Shown here piece after piece: positions 1 to 25,010 of a stretch of 64,000 bases of DNA. Each line of letters begins with the position of its first letter. The first letter of the stretch is position 1. The translations under genes were made by a program, and so were the position numbers. The stretch lies in assembly GCA_032158295.1 (NCBI GenBank), contig CM063258.1, positions 3,492,001 to 3,556,000 on the forward strand. Reading direction: 5' to 3'. The DNA comes from Pycnopodia helianthoides (lineage: Eukaryota > Echinodermata > Asteroidea > Forcipulatida > Asteriidae). Under the pieces are notes generated by a model. The model was not told where the DNA came from. It worked only from the letters and a program-made list of their open reading frames with translations, and searched no databases.

Positions 1-442
1 TGAAATCTGGATGATCCACGATCTACACTGCCAAACTTAGTGGTAAAAATTCTGAATCCGGCAGCCACTTTTATCTCCCTTAGAAAGTGGCAGTTGGATA
101 CAGAAACCTTTAATTAAATTGTTGTATTTATTTTTTAAATAGCTTCAGCTTTTGAAATCTGGATGATCCATGATCCACACTGCCAAACTTAGTGGTAAAA
201 ATTCTGAATCCGGCAGCCACTTTTATCTCCCTTAGAAAGTGGCAGTTGGATACAGAAACCTTTAATTAAATTGTTGTATTTATTTTTTAAATAGCTTCAG
301 CTTTTGAAATCTGGATGATCCATGATCCACACTGCCAAACTTAGTGGTAAAAATTCTGAATCCGGCAGCCACTTTTATCTCCCTTAGAAAGTGGCAGTTG
401 GATACAGAAACCTTTAATTAAATTGTTGTATTTATTTTATAA
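1..442. repeat. Tandem repeat, 152-base unit, about 2.9 copies
   Basis: GAAATCTGGATGATCC recurs at 2, 154 and 306, with nearly identical units between. The third unit stops near 442. The array may extend left of the window. It sits about 1 kb upstream of the GPR107 start codon. Confidence 0.95.
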
Positions 443-1152
443 ACCTAACATGCCTAACCATGGAGGTAGATACACTAACAAAACACTACACTGGTCTACA
501 GAGTGTTACTGTCTGTAGATCACTGTGTAAGTTTGCAACAGTGTCAAAAAAATAAATAAAGTTAAAAAACTTAAGCAGGAATGATCAGAAATTAACACCA
601 ATTCCAATGTATGTATTCCTTCATGCATATGATATATAATTTAATTGTTGACAATAGTTTTATTGTGTCAAAAGCTTGCCACACTGTTCCTTGCTGTTAT
701 TTATGCACTGACTCACAAACTTTGTTTGTGGCGAGTTTGAAAGCGGCCTCCAGTGCCGAGTTTGCGAGACTTTAATAACTTCAGAGATTAATTTAAGGTG
801 ATTATGAATATTGAAGGCGTACTATCCAACTGTTTTTTTTTTTAATGGACCATTATATAATTTTTGTTTTCAGTAGTGTTATATGTTAACCATGGGCTAA
901 CAAAGTATTATTTTGATGTTTTCACGATATTTTGGTGTCATTTGTGGTTATATTTAAAAACTTACCGTACACAATTCAGAATTTCTGCTGTCTGCAAAAT
1001 TTCGCAGGTACTTTAAAACTTCTTTCCAGTCCTCTCCGTGAGAAAAACCCAGCGAGTGGACGCGCCCCCTCAGCTTCTGATGCACACTCTGCAACGAGTA
1101 GCTTGCAACACAGACATTAGAGAACTAGGTAAAGTCTATTTATTATCCGTCC
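443..1152. other. Gene-free upstream stretch
   Basis: No coding exon, RNA gene or known repeat is recognised. It is A/T-rich with one GC-richer patch at about 1040-1130. It may hold distal promoter sequence of the GPR107 gene. Confidence 0.5.
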
Positions 1153-1383
1153 CCCGGGTGCAATTTTGTTTTCCTACCACATGCTGGCTTACGTATACAC
1201 GCGTTGACCCCGTAGTAAATGTGTGGTACAAAATACAAAAAAAAATTGCAGCCCGGATTGCAATTTTTTTCCGTACCACATTAGAGCCAATGCATACACG
1301 CATAAGGTATGGGCGCTTTCCCGGATCCCTTCACTGTTGACCCCTGTCTCAAGTGTGGTACGAAAATAAAAATTGCGCCCGGG
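1153..1383. repeat. Two adjacent inverted-repeat hairpins before the GPR107 start
   Basis: Arms CCCGGRTGCAATTTT...CCGTACCACA and their reverse complements pair at 1153-1256 and again at 1252-1383, sharing the short CCCGG between them. The second ends only 57 bases before the start codon, so it must overlap the 5' UTR or promoter. Confidence 0.75.
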
Positions 1384-1440
1384 TTTGCTCAATAGCGCCC
1401 TCTGGCGTTATCATCATCATAATTATGACTCAGTGACAAC

Positions 1441-15568
<14,128 letters not shown>

Positions 15569-16181
15569 GAGCCGACCCACAAAGAGCAAGCTCAACCGCC
15601 GACCATGAAAGACTTTGGTTTGGAATTTAAGACACTTCAACTCTCCAGTCAATACTGGCCTCCAAAAACAGCTATATTTGTGTGCTAAACAGCGTGTCTG
15701 TAAAAAAAGGATTGTGAAGATTGTTTTTTTTTGGGGGGTGGTCATTCGTAATCTGCTCAGTGATCCCTCTTGTGGCCAAAACAAACATCCAGTCTCCGAC
15801 AGAGGGGTCATATGCAAATTAGACTCGGTCAATGGGTTTCATTGGTAGAGATGGCACCTAAGCGCTTGTATGCAACATGTGACACTGTTGTCAAGGCACC
15901 CTGATCGCTGGTGTGTTTGCACAAAGGCCCACATGGTTTCTGTGTGCTTTTGGCGACCCTCAGCAGAAACAAGTTTCTGAGTTTAAAGTTCACCGATCGA
16001 ACAACTTCCATTGGCAATGGAAACCGGGTCTGTAACCCTGGAAACAATTTGTGACATATGCATGTCTCTCTTGAAATTCAACCACCTCAAACAAAAACAT
16101 ACAGTCATTGTTAATATGTATGTGATTTAAAGAAATTAAGACAAATTTCGTAGAAACTTTTTTACTCTGCAAGATTCACCA
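15569..16181. other. GPR107 3' flank
   Basis: Sequence after the stop codon, presumably 3' UTR. No clear AATAAA signal is seen, so the transcript end is not placed. No repeat is recognised. Confidence 0.4.
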
Positions 16182-16535
16182 TCTTGAAACCTGGCCTAAC
16201 CGAGCCCAAATCTTTGTTGCAGTTCGGCCCGGTTTGTTTTGTCAGCGCAGCACAACCTGGAGTTGCGAAAAATGCATGGCGACCAGTGACCGAAGGCCGA
16301 ATGGATTTCCGGTCAGCTGCACCTTAGTAGTGTGAAACAGCGCCCTCATCCTCAACTGCACCCCAGTAGTGTGAAACAGCGCCCTCATACGGTGTGGGTA
16401 CTGCCTTGAAATGTCCAGAGCTACGGTTGATTTGCACCATAGAGTAAAACATACAAAGGAGTTTGCACGACAAATGTGATACAAATAATAATAATAATAT
16501 TACGCAGTTCTTATGTGGCTTTTTCACACCCGAAG
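16182..16535 (+). mobile_element. Second copy of the 342-base retroposon-like element
   Basis: Matches 13869-14210 almost throughout (GAAACCTGGCCTAACCGAGC to GTGGCTTTTTCACAC). No clear target duplication remains. Confidence 0.85.
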
Positions 16536-16586
16536 GACATCACAGAGCGCTCATTTTGTGTGTGTCTAAAGGTATGCAGAACTACG

Positions 16587-16707
16587 GGGCCCAATTTCAT
16601 GGCTCTGCTTACCGCGGAGATCCGCGCTTACGGAGCCCTTGTAGCACATAATTCTACGATACGTAAGCGCAGAAATCCGCGGTAAGCAGAGCTATGAAAT
16701 TGGGCCC
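16587..16707 (+). mobile_element. 121-base palindromic MITE, GGGCCCAATTTCATGGCTCTGC form
   Basis: Nearly its own reverse complement, with centre CTTGTAGCACATAATTCTAC. The copy at 23744-23864 has the same length and the opposite centre orientation. Confidence 0.92.
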
Positions 16708-16924
16708 TGGTATGTTAGGAATTGTGAGACCAATTATACATGTTCAGTCAACTCTCGTTAGAACAAGAAATTACCTCTTTATAACAGGAACGTTTTTATA
16801 AGAGGACAGGAAAACAGAGCAACACAAAGTACGAAATGAGACTCGGGACTTCAGAATGTAATCTTTAGAAGAAGAACTATTTTACAACAGTGCTCTGTAC
16901 AGCGAGGGTTGACTGTATTTATCT

Positions 16925-17412
16925 ATATGGAAAAAGGTTTGCGGTGACAACCATGTAATACTGTCTCTTATTGAGTTGGGGTGGTTCTGAAAAGAACCGT
17001 TGGTTAACTCGACGTTTCAATCAGTATGCTCTGATCGTCTCCTTGACTCTGATGCTGGATGCTGCTTAAGTACTGAGGAAGTGGATTAGCTTGGTGATGC
17101 ACGAAGGCGGGAAGTAGAAGCGGGAAATGGAGCTCGTTGATGCATGGTGGAACTGGATCCTGCTCTGGAGCCTTGGACTAGTGTGTAGGGAGTGTGTGCT
17201 CACTGAACCGTGTCAGTAGGAACAAGCACAGGGGAAAGTGAGGGTGTGGGGCCTAGGGACTGAGGGTATAGAAGACCCAAAGCAGTCTAAATAACTAAAT
17301 AAGGTGTAAGGATTGAGGGTATAGAAGACCCAAACCAGTTTAATAATGGTGTGGGGCCTAGGGGACTGAGAGACAGTATTACATGGTTGTCACCGCAAAC
17401 CTTTTTCCATAT
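16925..17412. mobile_element. 488-base element with TIRs of about 44 bases
   Basis: ATATGGAAAAAGGTTTGCGG at 16925 is mirrored at 17393-17412, and the complementarity continues through GTGACAACCATGTAATACTG to TCTCT. The interior is unlike any gene seen here, though ends resemble the TTTGCGGTAACACC family. Confidence 0.88.
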
Positions 17413-17689
17413 CGTATTTCCACCATGCAAAGTTTCAAATCCTACTTGTATTTATCTAAACATGTAGCACCTTGTAACGGTTTGCAAGGTGATGTGGCAC
17501 AAGCTTAGTTCAGCCAACCGTGCCAGAAACAGCCCGAGCTACAGCAGCAGTTGAGTTGTATTTATTTGTCACTTTGCCGCGTCAAACACAAATGGTGTCC
17601 CTTTGTACCATGGACAACGCCCACTGTGGGTATATCAATTGTACATAAAAAATGTTCATAAAAAATTGCTTAAATGTATTTAATAAGTG

Positions 17690-17910
17690 TATATTCAGTT
17701 TGCGGTAACACCATGTGTGTGTATCTACTACTATGCCCTCTAGATATTGTTCTTCGAGAACTTGTCTTGCTGTTTATTCGTCTGCCGCGGAGTAGATTTT
17801 GGAATTCGGGAGACTACTTAAACACTGACAAGAACTGTCCTGTTTATTAACCACTACCTGGGCGGAAGGTAGGCGATCGGCCGGGACTACTACTTTCTCT
17901 AAGTGGATCG
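17690..17910 (+). mobile_element. TTTGCGGTAACACC-family element, copy 3
   Basis: Starts ATATTCAGTTTGCGGTAACA and follows the 6806 element through CCGCGGAGTAG, ACTACCTGGGCGG and GGGACTACTACTTT; its right end is lost. Confidence 0.8.
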
Positions 17911-18212
17911 AGCGGACTTTGCGTATCGCGAGCGAAGTGGTTACGTGATCGAGGTCACCACACAGGGCGTTTCCGTAGTGACCGGATCGCGCACAGCGAC
18001 TGTTGGATCCAAGACCACTCGCTCGACTCGCATGCACAACACACGCGATCGGCGCCAGCGCACAGCACAGTAAAGATGGCAGCCACGCATTACGGAATGT
18101 CCATCAGGAATTTTTCTGTGCAATCTTTAATGTGGGCGAGATACAAATTGGATTTATTAAAAAAAAATAATAATAATTTCTTGCATCATGATCTTTTCTC
18201 TGGCCAGCTCTA
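17911..18212 (+). promoter_or_regulatory. CpG-dense patch with a well-placed ATG
   Basis: Bases 17911-18110 are unusually rich in CG dinucleotides compared with the surroundings. It contains AAGATGGCAGCC at 18074, a YY1-like site and good start context. The ATG at 18076 opens a 45-codon frame with no recognised family. It could be an unannotated promoter or first exon. Confidence 0.3.
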
Positions 18213-18433
18213 GCACCTGCTGCATATAAATAAGGAGTTTTAGTAGAGGTCAAGAGGTCAAATATAAAAGTAAGTTACACAACTAAAGATTCGAACAAAT
18301 GAGTTTTTAAAAGTCCCTTGAAAATCTGAAGAGAGCCAGCTTGGTGAATATGAAGTGGCAAGTCATTCCATAATGAAGGTGCAATGAAGTTGAAGGCTCT
18401 TTGACCATAAAATTTAGTGGAAAATTTAGTGTA

Positions 18434-18621
18434 AAGCCCGGTTCATACTTCCTGCGAATACGAATACGAAGCGAATGTTGACGTCACGAATTCGCAACGG
18501 ATAATTCGCAGCGGTTGAGCTGTGCTCAACTCTTGCGAATATTCGCAGCGAAAACAGAGTTGTGACGTCAAATTCACGTCAAATTCGCATTCGCATTCGC
18601 AGGAAGTATGAACCGGGCTTA
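18434..18621. mobile_element. TIR MITE, AAGCCCGGTTCATACTTCC family, copy 1
   Basis: Inverted ends AAGCCCGGTTCATACTTCC/GGAAGTATGAACCGGGCTT. Contains two full TGACGTCA sites at 18479-18486 and 18563-18570. A shorter copy lies at 63272-63414. Confidence 0.92.
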
Positions 18622-18752
18622 AAGGTGTGACCTCACTAAAAGTGGATGGATTCGATGTTCAAGTGAAAATACCGTGACAGTTTTTATGCTGTTTTCTCAG
18701 CAAGTGGACACTATATTCAGCTGAAACTTTCACACGTGACTTTAATTGTACC

Positions 18753-19145
18753 TTAAAGGAACATTACAGTATTGGTAAGAACAAAACTTGTAAAATATAC
18801 TTTTTGATCACAGATTTACATAAAACTTACACGGTCTAATGATGATGATCGTAGAAAACATCCCTTGAAAAATTTCTGTCTGAAATGCCATGTTTGAAGA
18901 GAAATTAATAAACTAATTTTCTGATTGGAGTTTATCGCTCAGTGAGCGTTTTATTTATTTGTTGAAGCTATATGATTTCATGCAAATGTGTAATCGGTTT
19001 TTCACTATTTTCTCGTGACCCAGATGGCCGATCGATCTCAAACTTCTACAGGTTTGTCAGTTTATGTAGATGGTGGATTACATAAAGTGCTAACACTGTC
19101 AGCAACTGTTTTGTTTGAAAAACCAATTCTGTATTGTTCCTTTAA
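18753..19145 (-). mobile_element. TTAA-flanked MITE, AGGAACATTACAG type, copy 3
   Basis: Reverse orientation relative to copies 1 and 2. TTAA at both edges; one end slightly mutated (AATTCTGTATTGTTCC). Confidence 0.9.
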
Positions 19146-19419
19146 ATCAGTATAACATTGACAGAAACCAACCTATGACCCTACCTTTAGGCCACAATCG
19201 GGGTCAAAGTTCAAAGCATAACGAAACCGATGCTTCAGGGGTGGTATGATGAGACTGCAGCATTAATTTCTCATGGTTGTTGTATTTATTTATCTTGTGT
19301 CGTCGTCGGCTCTTTCGAGTCGGACAATTTGTATTTGACAGTCTTGTGATGTCGAGGGAAAGGAGCAAATAAAACAGTAATGTATTGGACGACCAGCGTG
19401 TATGCTTGTCTTCTTTAAC

Positions 19420-19800
19420 CAGAGTTGGCAGCAAGTCTTTATTTTGCAATTCCAAGTCAAGTCATATGGTCTAGTCACAAGTCAAGTCAAGTCCAGTCAC
19501 AAGATATTTGGTCCAAACACAAGGCAAGTCACAAGCGCTATTTATCCCAGTCAGGACAGACTTCGCTCTTGCCCAGCGCCTTTGCCTAATTGATCGCAGC
19601 TACGCGCATCAAGGCGCTGGGGGTACGAGCGAAAGGGCAGAACAGATTCAAAGTCGGAAGTCAAGAGCCAAGCAAAGTCTGATGATGCAATGCGTAAATT
19701 TTAAAAGTCTATGGAGTCGCTCAGCTCTTTTTACAAGTCCAAGTCAAGTCACAAGTCAAAAAAAAATAGCGACTCGATTCCGACTCGGTCAACAACTCTG
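19420..19800. repeat. AAGTC-rich degenerate repeat
   Basis: Many irregular copies of CAAGTCAAGTC and AAGTCACAAGTC, ending in TCGACTCGGTCAACAACTC-like sequence. No open frame of note. Confidence 0.75.
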
Positions 19801-19935
19801 CCTTTAACTCAACTTTGTTCCCACGGGTGATCAATCTCGCCAGTATATGACACACTTTTAGTAAGGCCTGTGGTCAATCCGCTCTACGGGGTCATTCAAG
19901 TATGGTAACCCGCAAAAGATGCATCAAGTCAAAGA

Positions 19936-20238
19936 GCAACTGGTCCCCTCTCATTCTTCTTCGATCTCTTGATATGTCTAACTGTATGCAGTGTAGGGTG
20001 ACCGTGTAAAAACATGATTCATTTGAAATGGAACCACGTCAAAATACTTACGTTTTGATGTCAGTATTATATAGAGATCAGTGGTTTTGACACGCACGCA
20101 CGTACTAAGCATCCTACAAGCGCCCAAAAGTTTTTTAATCAAGTGTGCGCGCAAAGCAGTCACTTTTGGTAAGCCAATCAGAATTGATTTTCAGCACATC
20201 CCTTCCAGGGGTTAGTGACAAGAGGTATCGATACGGCA
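19936..20238 (+). repeat. Dispersed repeat leading into the 45-base minisatellite
   Basis: Shared with 29519-29827: ACTGGTCCCCTCTCATT, GATATGTCTAA, GGGTGACC, GAGGTATCGATACGGC. In both places the sequence continues into CGAGGCTGG; only here is that end amplified. Confidence 0.8.
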
Positions 20239-21458
20239 CGCTGCCCATGGTAGCGAGGCTGGCTTCAACCTTCTTACTCTTGGCACTGCCCATGGTAGCG
20301 AGGCTGGCTTCAACCCTCTTACTCTTGGCGCTGCCCATGGTAGCGAGGCTGGCTTCAACCCTCTTACTCTTGGCACTGCCCATGGTAGCGAGGCTGGCTT
20401 CAACCCTCTTACTCTTGGCACTGCCCATGGTAGCGAGGCTGGCTTCAACCCTCTTACTCTTGGCACTGCCCATGGTAGCGAGGCTGGCTTCAACCCTCTT
20501 TTTCTTGGCGCTGCCCATGGTAGCGAGGCTGGCTTCAACCCTCTTACTCTTGGCGCTGCCCATGGTAGCGAGGCTGGCTTCAACCCTCTTACTCTTGGCG
20601 CTGCCCATGGTAGCGAGGCTGGCTTCAACCCTCTTACTCTTGGCGCTGCCCATGGTAGCGAGGCTGGCTTCAACCCTCTTACTCTTGGCGCTGCCCATGG
20701 TAGCGAGGCTGGCTTCAACCCTCTTACTCTTGGCGCTGCCCATGGTAGCGAGGCTGGCTTCAACCCTCTTACTATTGGCACTGCCCATGGTAGCGAGGCT
20801 GGCTTCAACCCTCTAACTCTTGGCACTGCCCATGGTAGCGAGGCTGGCTTCAACCCTCTTACTCTTGGCGCTGCCCATGGTAGCGAGGCTTGCTTCAACC
20901 CTCTTACTGTTGGCGCTGCCCATGGTAGCGAGGTTGGCTTCAACCCTCTTACTCTTGGCACTGCCCATGGTAGCGAGGCTGGCTTCAACCCTCTTACTCT
21001 TGGCACTGCCCATGGTAGCGAGGTTGGCTTCAACCCTCTTACTCTTGGCACTGCCCATGGTAGCGAGGCTGGCTTCAACCCTCTTACTCTTGGCGCTGCC
21101 CATGGTAGCGAGGCTGGCTTCAACCCTCTTACTCTTGGCGCTGCCCATGGTAGCGAGGTTGGCTTCAACCCTCTTACTGTTGGCGCTGCCCATGGTAGCG
21201 AGGTTGGCTTCAACCCTCTTACTGTTGGCACTGCCCATGGTAGCGAGGTTGGCTTCAACCCTCTTACTCTTGGCACTGCCCATGGTAGCGAGGCCGGCTT
21301 CAACCCTCTTACTCTTGGCGCTGCCCATGGTAGCGAGGTTGGCTTCAACCCTCTTACTCTTGGCACTGCCCATGGTAGCGAGGCCGGCTTCAACCCTCTT
21401 ACTCTTGGCACTGCCCATGGTAGCGAGGCTGGCTTCAACCCTCTTACTATTGGTAATG
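20239..21458. repeat. Minisatellite, 45-base unit, about 27 copies
   Basis: The unit CTGCCCATGGTAGCGAGGCT plus GGCTTCAACCCTCTTACTCTTGGCA repeats every 45 bases with few point changes. As 45 is a multiple of three, stop-free frames run through most of it on both strands (the longest on the - strand, 434 codons from 21516 to 20212; 15-residue periods such as MGSAKSKRVEASLAT or RGLKPASLPWA). No splice signals or homologue suggest translation. Confidence 0.97.
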
Positions 21459-21830
21459 CTTTCCAGTGAGTCAACAAATCACGAACAGACGGAAATAAAA
21501 CAAAACTTGGGCTCAATGGCTGTTATATTTATTACTCTGAATTGGAGTATTTCATTCATAAATACATCAGTAACTGACATATAAAAAAATATAAAAATTA
21601 ACAAAATTAGCATGTGCTTCGAAAAAATGTCTTCATACAGTTAGACAGGAATGAGTGAATTTGTTAATAATTTGTCAATGTCAAAAAATGTGAAATGAAT
21701 TTTGAAGCCAAGCTATGCTGCACCCATCGTTATCATTGTGTCATAGCAATTATCAACACTGCTTCTCACTGTAACGTTGTGGACCTGACTATTTCACACT
21801 CCCAACCTCGTTTGGTTAACAATGGAAACA

Positions 21831-22020
21831 CAACATGGCTGCACCATGGCTACACCACCAACACCAAGCCCTCTATGTCCAGCTGTGGACATAGAGTATT
21901 ATACCATGTGACACGCCTGTTGGCAACACGCCAACATGGCTGTACCATGGCTACACCACCAACACCAAGCCCTCTATGTCAGCTGTGGACATAGAGTATT
22001 AATACCATGTGACACGCCTG
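21831..22020. repeat. Tandem duplication of about 100 bases, two copies
   Basis: AACATGGCTG...ACCATGGCTACACCACCAAC...CTCTATGTC..AGCTGTGGACATAGAGTATT is present twice, about 101 bases apart. The unit contains a small palindrome (CTCTATGTC/GACATAGAG). Confidence 0.85.
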
Positions 22021-22194
22021 TATGGCAAAATTAACCAGATCAACCAATGGGAGAGCTGAAATTTGCCATACAGCTAAAAATGGTTGTGCTCACGAGTTGC
22101 CTCAAAGCAGATGCGCACAAATAACTACACAAAGCAATCTCCTGGCTCAGTACCTATGGATTAAGGTCTGTATTGTATAACTGCACAGGTCAGG

Positions 22195-22745
22195 GTTGGC
22201 CTTGGGTTGGCTAGGGGTCAAGAGGGGATTGGAGTAGGTTTTGTGGTGGGTGTTAGGGTTTGGGGTAGGGGTTAGGTACACCTAGGGTTCCTAGGATTTA
22301 GGGTCTGGTTTTGGGGGTAGGGGTTGAGTTTGGGGTAGGGGTTGAGTTTGGGGTTGAGGTTTGGGTTAGAGGTTTGGGACTGAGGTAGGAGTTGAGTTTG
22401 GAGTAGGGGTTTGAGGTTGGGGTTGGGTTTGGGTTAGGGGTTGGTTTGGGTTTTGGGTAGGGATTGGGTTTTGGGTAGGGGTTGAGTTTTGGGTAGGGGT
22501 TTGGGGTAGGGCTGGGGTAGGAGTTGAGTTTGGAGTAGGGGGTTTGAGGTAGGGGTTGGGTTTGGGGTAGGGGTTGGTTTGGGCCATAGAGGTTTGGGTT
22601 TTGGGTAGGGATTGGGTTTTGGGTAGGGGTTGAGTTTGGGGTAGGGGTTGAGTTTTGGGTAGGGGTTTGGGGTAGGGCTGGGGTAGGAGTTGAGTTTGGA
22701 GTAGGGGGTTTGAGGTAGGGGTTGGGTTTGGGTTTTAGGTAGAAG
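22195..22745 (+). repeat. G-rich degenerate minisatellite (TTGGGGTAGGGG type)
   Basis: About 550 bases of GGGGTAGGGGTTGAGTTTGG variants on the + strand. A block of about 75 bases at 22493 recurs near 22654. Many closely spaced GGG/GGGG runs could form G-quadruplexes. Translating the C-rich strand gives only low-complexity Pro/Thr/Asn peptide. Confidence 0.92.
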
Positions 22746-23208
22746 TAGGCGTATCCAGAGGGGGATACAAGTAGGTTAAGGGTGTAATTATTAACAGTGT
22801 TATTTAACACAACACCTTTAGATCGCTTTGCCTAATTGCAGTGCAATATCCAGTCAACAACAAATCAAGTGAAACCACCTGTTGAATTTTTGAAGGGATT
22901 TGAGATTGTTAGGGTAACAGTCAAAATAAAACCGAATAAAGTAACTAAGAGGTTAAATACATTACATTATATATTTATTAACAAGGAAGGAAAGAGTGAA
23001 CTCTATCATCTGACTCGCTCAAAATTGAGACTTTTGTTAAAGTGACTATAAAAAACTTGATAAAAATTCAGATTTTTTTATACATGAAAAGATGAACTTT
23101 CAGGAAAATTTGAGAACGATTCTATGCGAAAGATGTGGGGGATAAGGGCCCAATCATGGCAACTGCTTATCACAGAATTCTGCGCTTAACAGAGCGCGGA
23201 ATTCCACA

Positions 23209-23404
23209 GGGCCCAATTTCATACAGCTACTTAAGCACAAAAAAGTGGCTGAGCACGACCCAAAATTATGCTTACCAGAATAAGGTTACCAGCCAAAATA
23301 CATTGTCACATGTACAATTTGAGACTGGTATCCTGCTCATTTCTGCTCAGCAGATAAGTGTTAAGCAATATATTTTTTGCTAAAGCAGCTCTGTGAAACT
23401 GGGA
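23209..23404. mobile_element. GGGCCCAATTTCAT-family MITE (GCTTAAGCAC form)
   Basis: Same internal order as 12487-12679 (TACCAGAATAAGGTTACCAG, CTGGTATCCTGCTCATTTCT). The right end is degraded to AGCTCTGTGAAACTGGGAC. A half-copy of the other subtype abuts it at 23147-23208. Confidence 0.8.
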
Positions 23405-23743
23405 CACAGGTAGGTCTACCATCCCACGTTTCCCCAAAACGGTCTGCTCCTCCCCCCGGTGGCAGGGGGGTCTACCTTGGGGGTCACCTGTTGCTGCAGA
23501 ACCCCTCTCCGGCAGAGATCCATCTGCTATCTCAGGGCTCGATTTCACAAAACACTCAAGGCCATGTGACACAGGGCAATTTTTTTTTTCAGGCAACATG
23601 GAGGCAGCCAACTGCACTGCATGCACAAGGGAACACTTTGGCAGCACAAGAGACAGACTTCTAGCTGTAACTCACTATCGCTAAGAAAGTGATGAGCAAA
23701 CTGAAATGTGGTTGAATTTTCTTCAGGGAAATTGCCTGGAACT

Positions 23744-23864
23744 GGGCCCAATTTCATGGCTCTGCTTACTGTGGATTTCTGCGCTTACGTATCATAGAAT
23801 TATGTGCTACAAGGGCTCCGTAAGCGCAGAATTCCGCGGTAAGCAGAGCCATGAAATTGGGCCC
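23744..23864 (-). mobile_element. 121-base palindromic MITE, reverse orientation
   Basis: Reverse-complement partner of 16587-16707, identical in length, with the centre reading GAATTATGTGCTACAAGGGC. Confidence 0.92.
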
Positions 23865-25010
23865 TGGTTGCCTGTAAATCGCCTCGTGTGACACAACCTT
23901 AAGCTTCATCCTAAGATGAGTTGCCAGTATCAACAAAGTGATTTGTTTTGTGACATCACACGTTGCTTAGCAATTAAGATTGATGCACAGTTAAGATCGA
24001 TCTGAACTCTTTGTGAAATCGGCCCCAGGGCCCCCAAGTAAGGAGGGTGGAGGGGGGAGGGCTGCAGACGATGGCGATCCGTTTTAACTCTTGATTATGT
24101 ACAACATTACGCTTCTATCATAACATCTTCTTCTACCGAGCAATAAAATAATAAAAAAATCCATACACTTTATATCGCATTCCCCCAACACCCAAACCTC
24201 TGAATAAAATAAATAAATATGATTTTAAACTTTGACACGAGTTGATGTTAAACTAAACATCAGTACAACAATTATGACATTTTTTTTCCCCCGGGATTGT
24301 TGGCACATTTACTGGATTGGCGAAACAAAAATCCGATTTGACGTTTCGATGGAAATGCAACTTTTAAAATCCCAGCCTGAGTATTCTTTTTTTAAGTACT
24401 GACCAGTCCCTCAAGAGTATTCTTTTAAATAGTTTTACGGCAAATAGTTTGGATAATTTTAAAGTTTTTGTTTTTGGCATTAGGGGAAAGAAAAAAAAAA
24501 ACGCAATGAAGTTTGGGGTTTGGGGTTCTATCTACATGTGTGTGTAACCCTCCTTATGGGGGGTCAAAGGTTAAAGGTCAAAATCCCCCATAATTGGAGA
24601 ATGGCTCAGGGGCGATTGTTCCTGCGAGCCAACAGAGACGAAACTCGGCATAATAATACTAAACAATTTTAACATGTATAATTTACCATTATTTATACAA
24701 GATATCTTGTAACAACTCAACAAGCTTGTCCAATTGAATAAAATAAACTTAACAGCTATCAATTTTCGGGCAATTTAGTTTTCCTTGCAAACTTCCCTCT
24801 ACTGTGAGTGTGTCTCCTCCGGACCGTCTAAAGTATTTTGGTGACACATTGACCTTTCAACCTTGTGATGTCATAAGCCATACGTAACCATGTTGGTGGT
24901 CAGCATATTTTGAGTTTTGCGCAAATAGTACCGATCGGTTCACGCGCGGTACAAGACTCGACGCTTTACCAACCGCAGACGGCAGATACTCTTTGCGTCC
25001 CAACTCACCT
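23865..25010. other. Gene-free stretch
   Basis: A/T-rich intergenic DNA between the convergent genes. No exon, RNA gene or recognised mobile element. A small GA-rich patch lies at 24035-24065. Confidence 0.5.

Noticed and set aside
20135..21584. Open frames of 201-434 codons over the 45-base array as genes
   Set aside because: The unit is a multiple of three, so stop-free frames arise automatically on both strands; no homologue, splice signal or start context supports translation.
22195..22745. Interstitial telomere sequence
   Set aside because: Repeats are TTGGGGTAGGGG-like but irregular, without TTAGGG arrays.
22298..22810. 170-codon - strand Pro/Thr/Asn-rich frame
   Set aside because: Low-complexity translation of the G-rich repeat; no domain and no start evidence.
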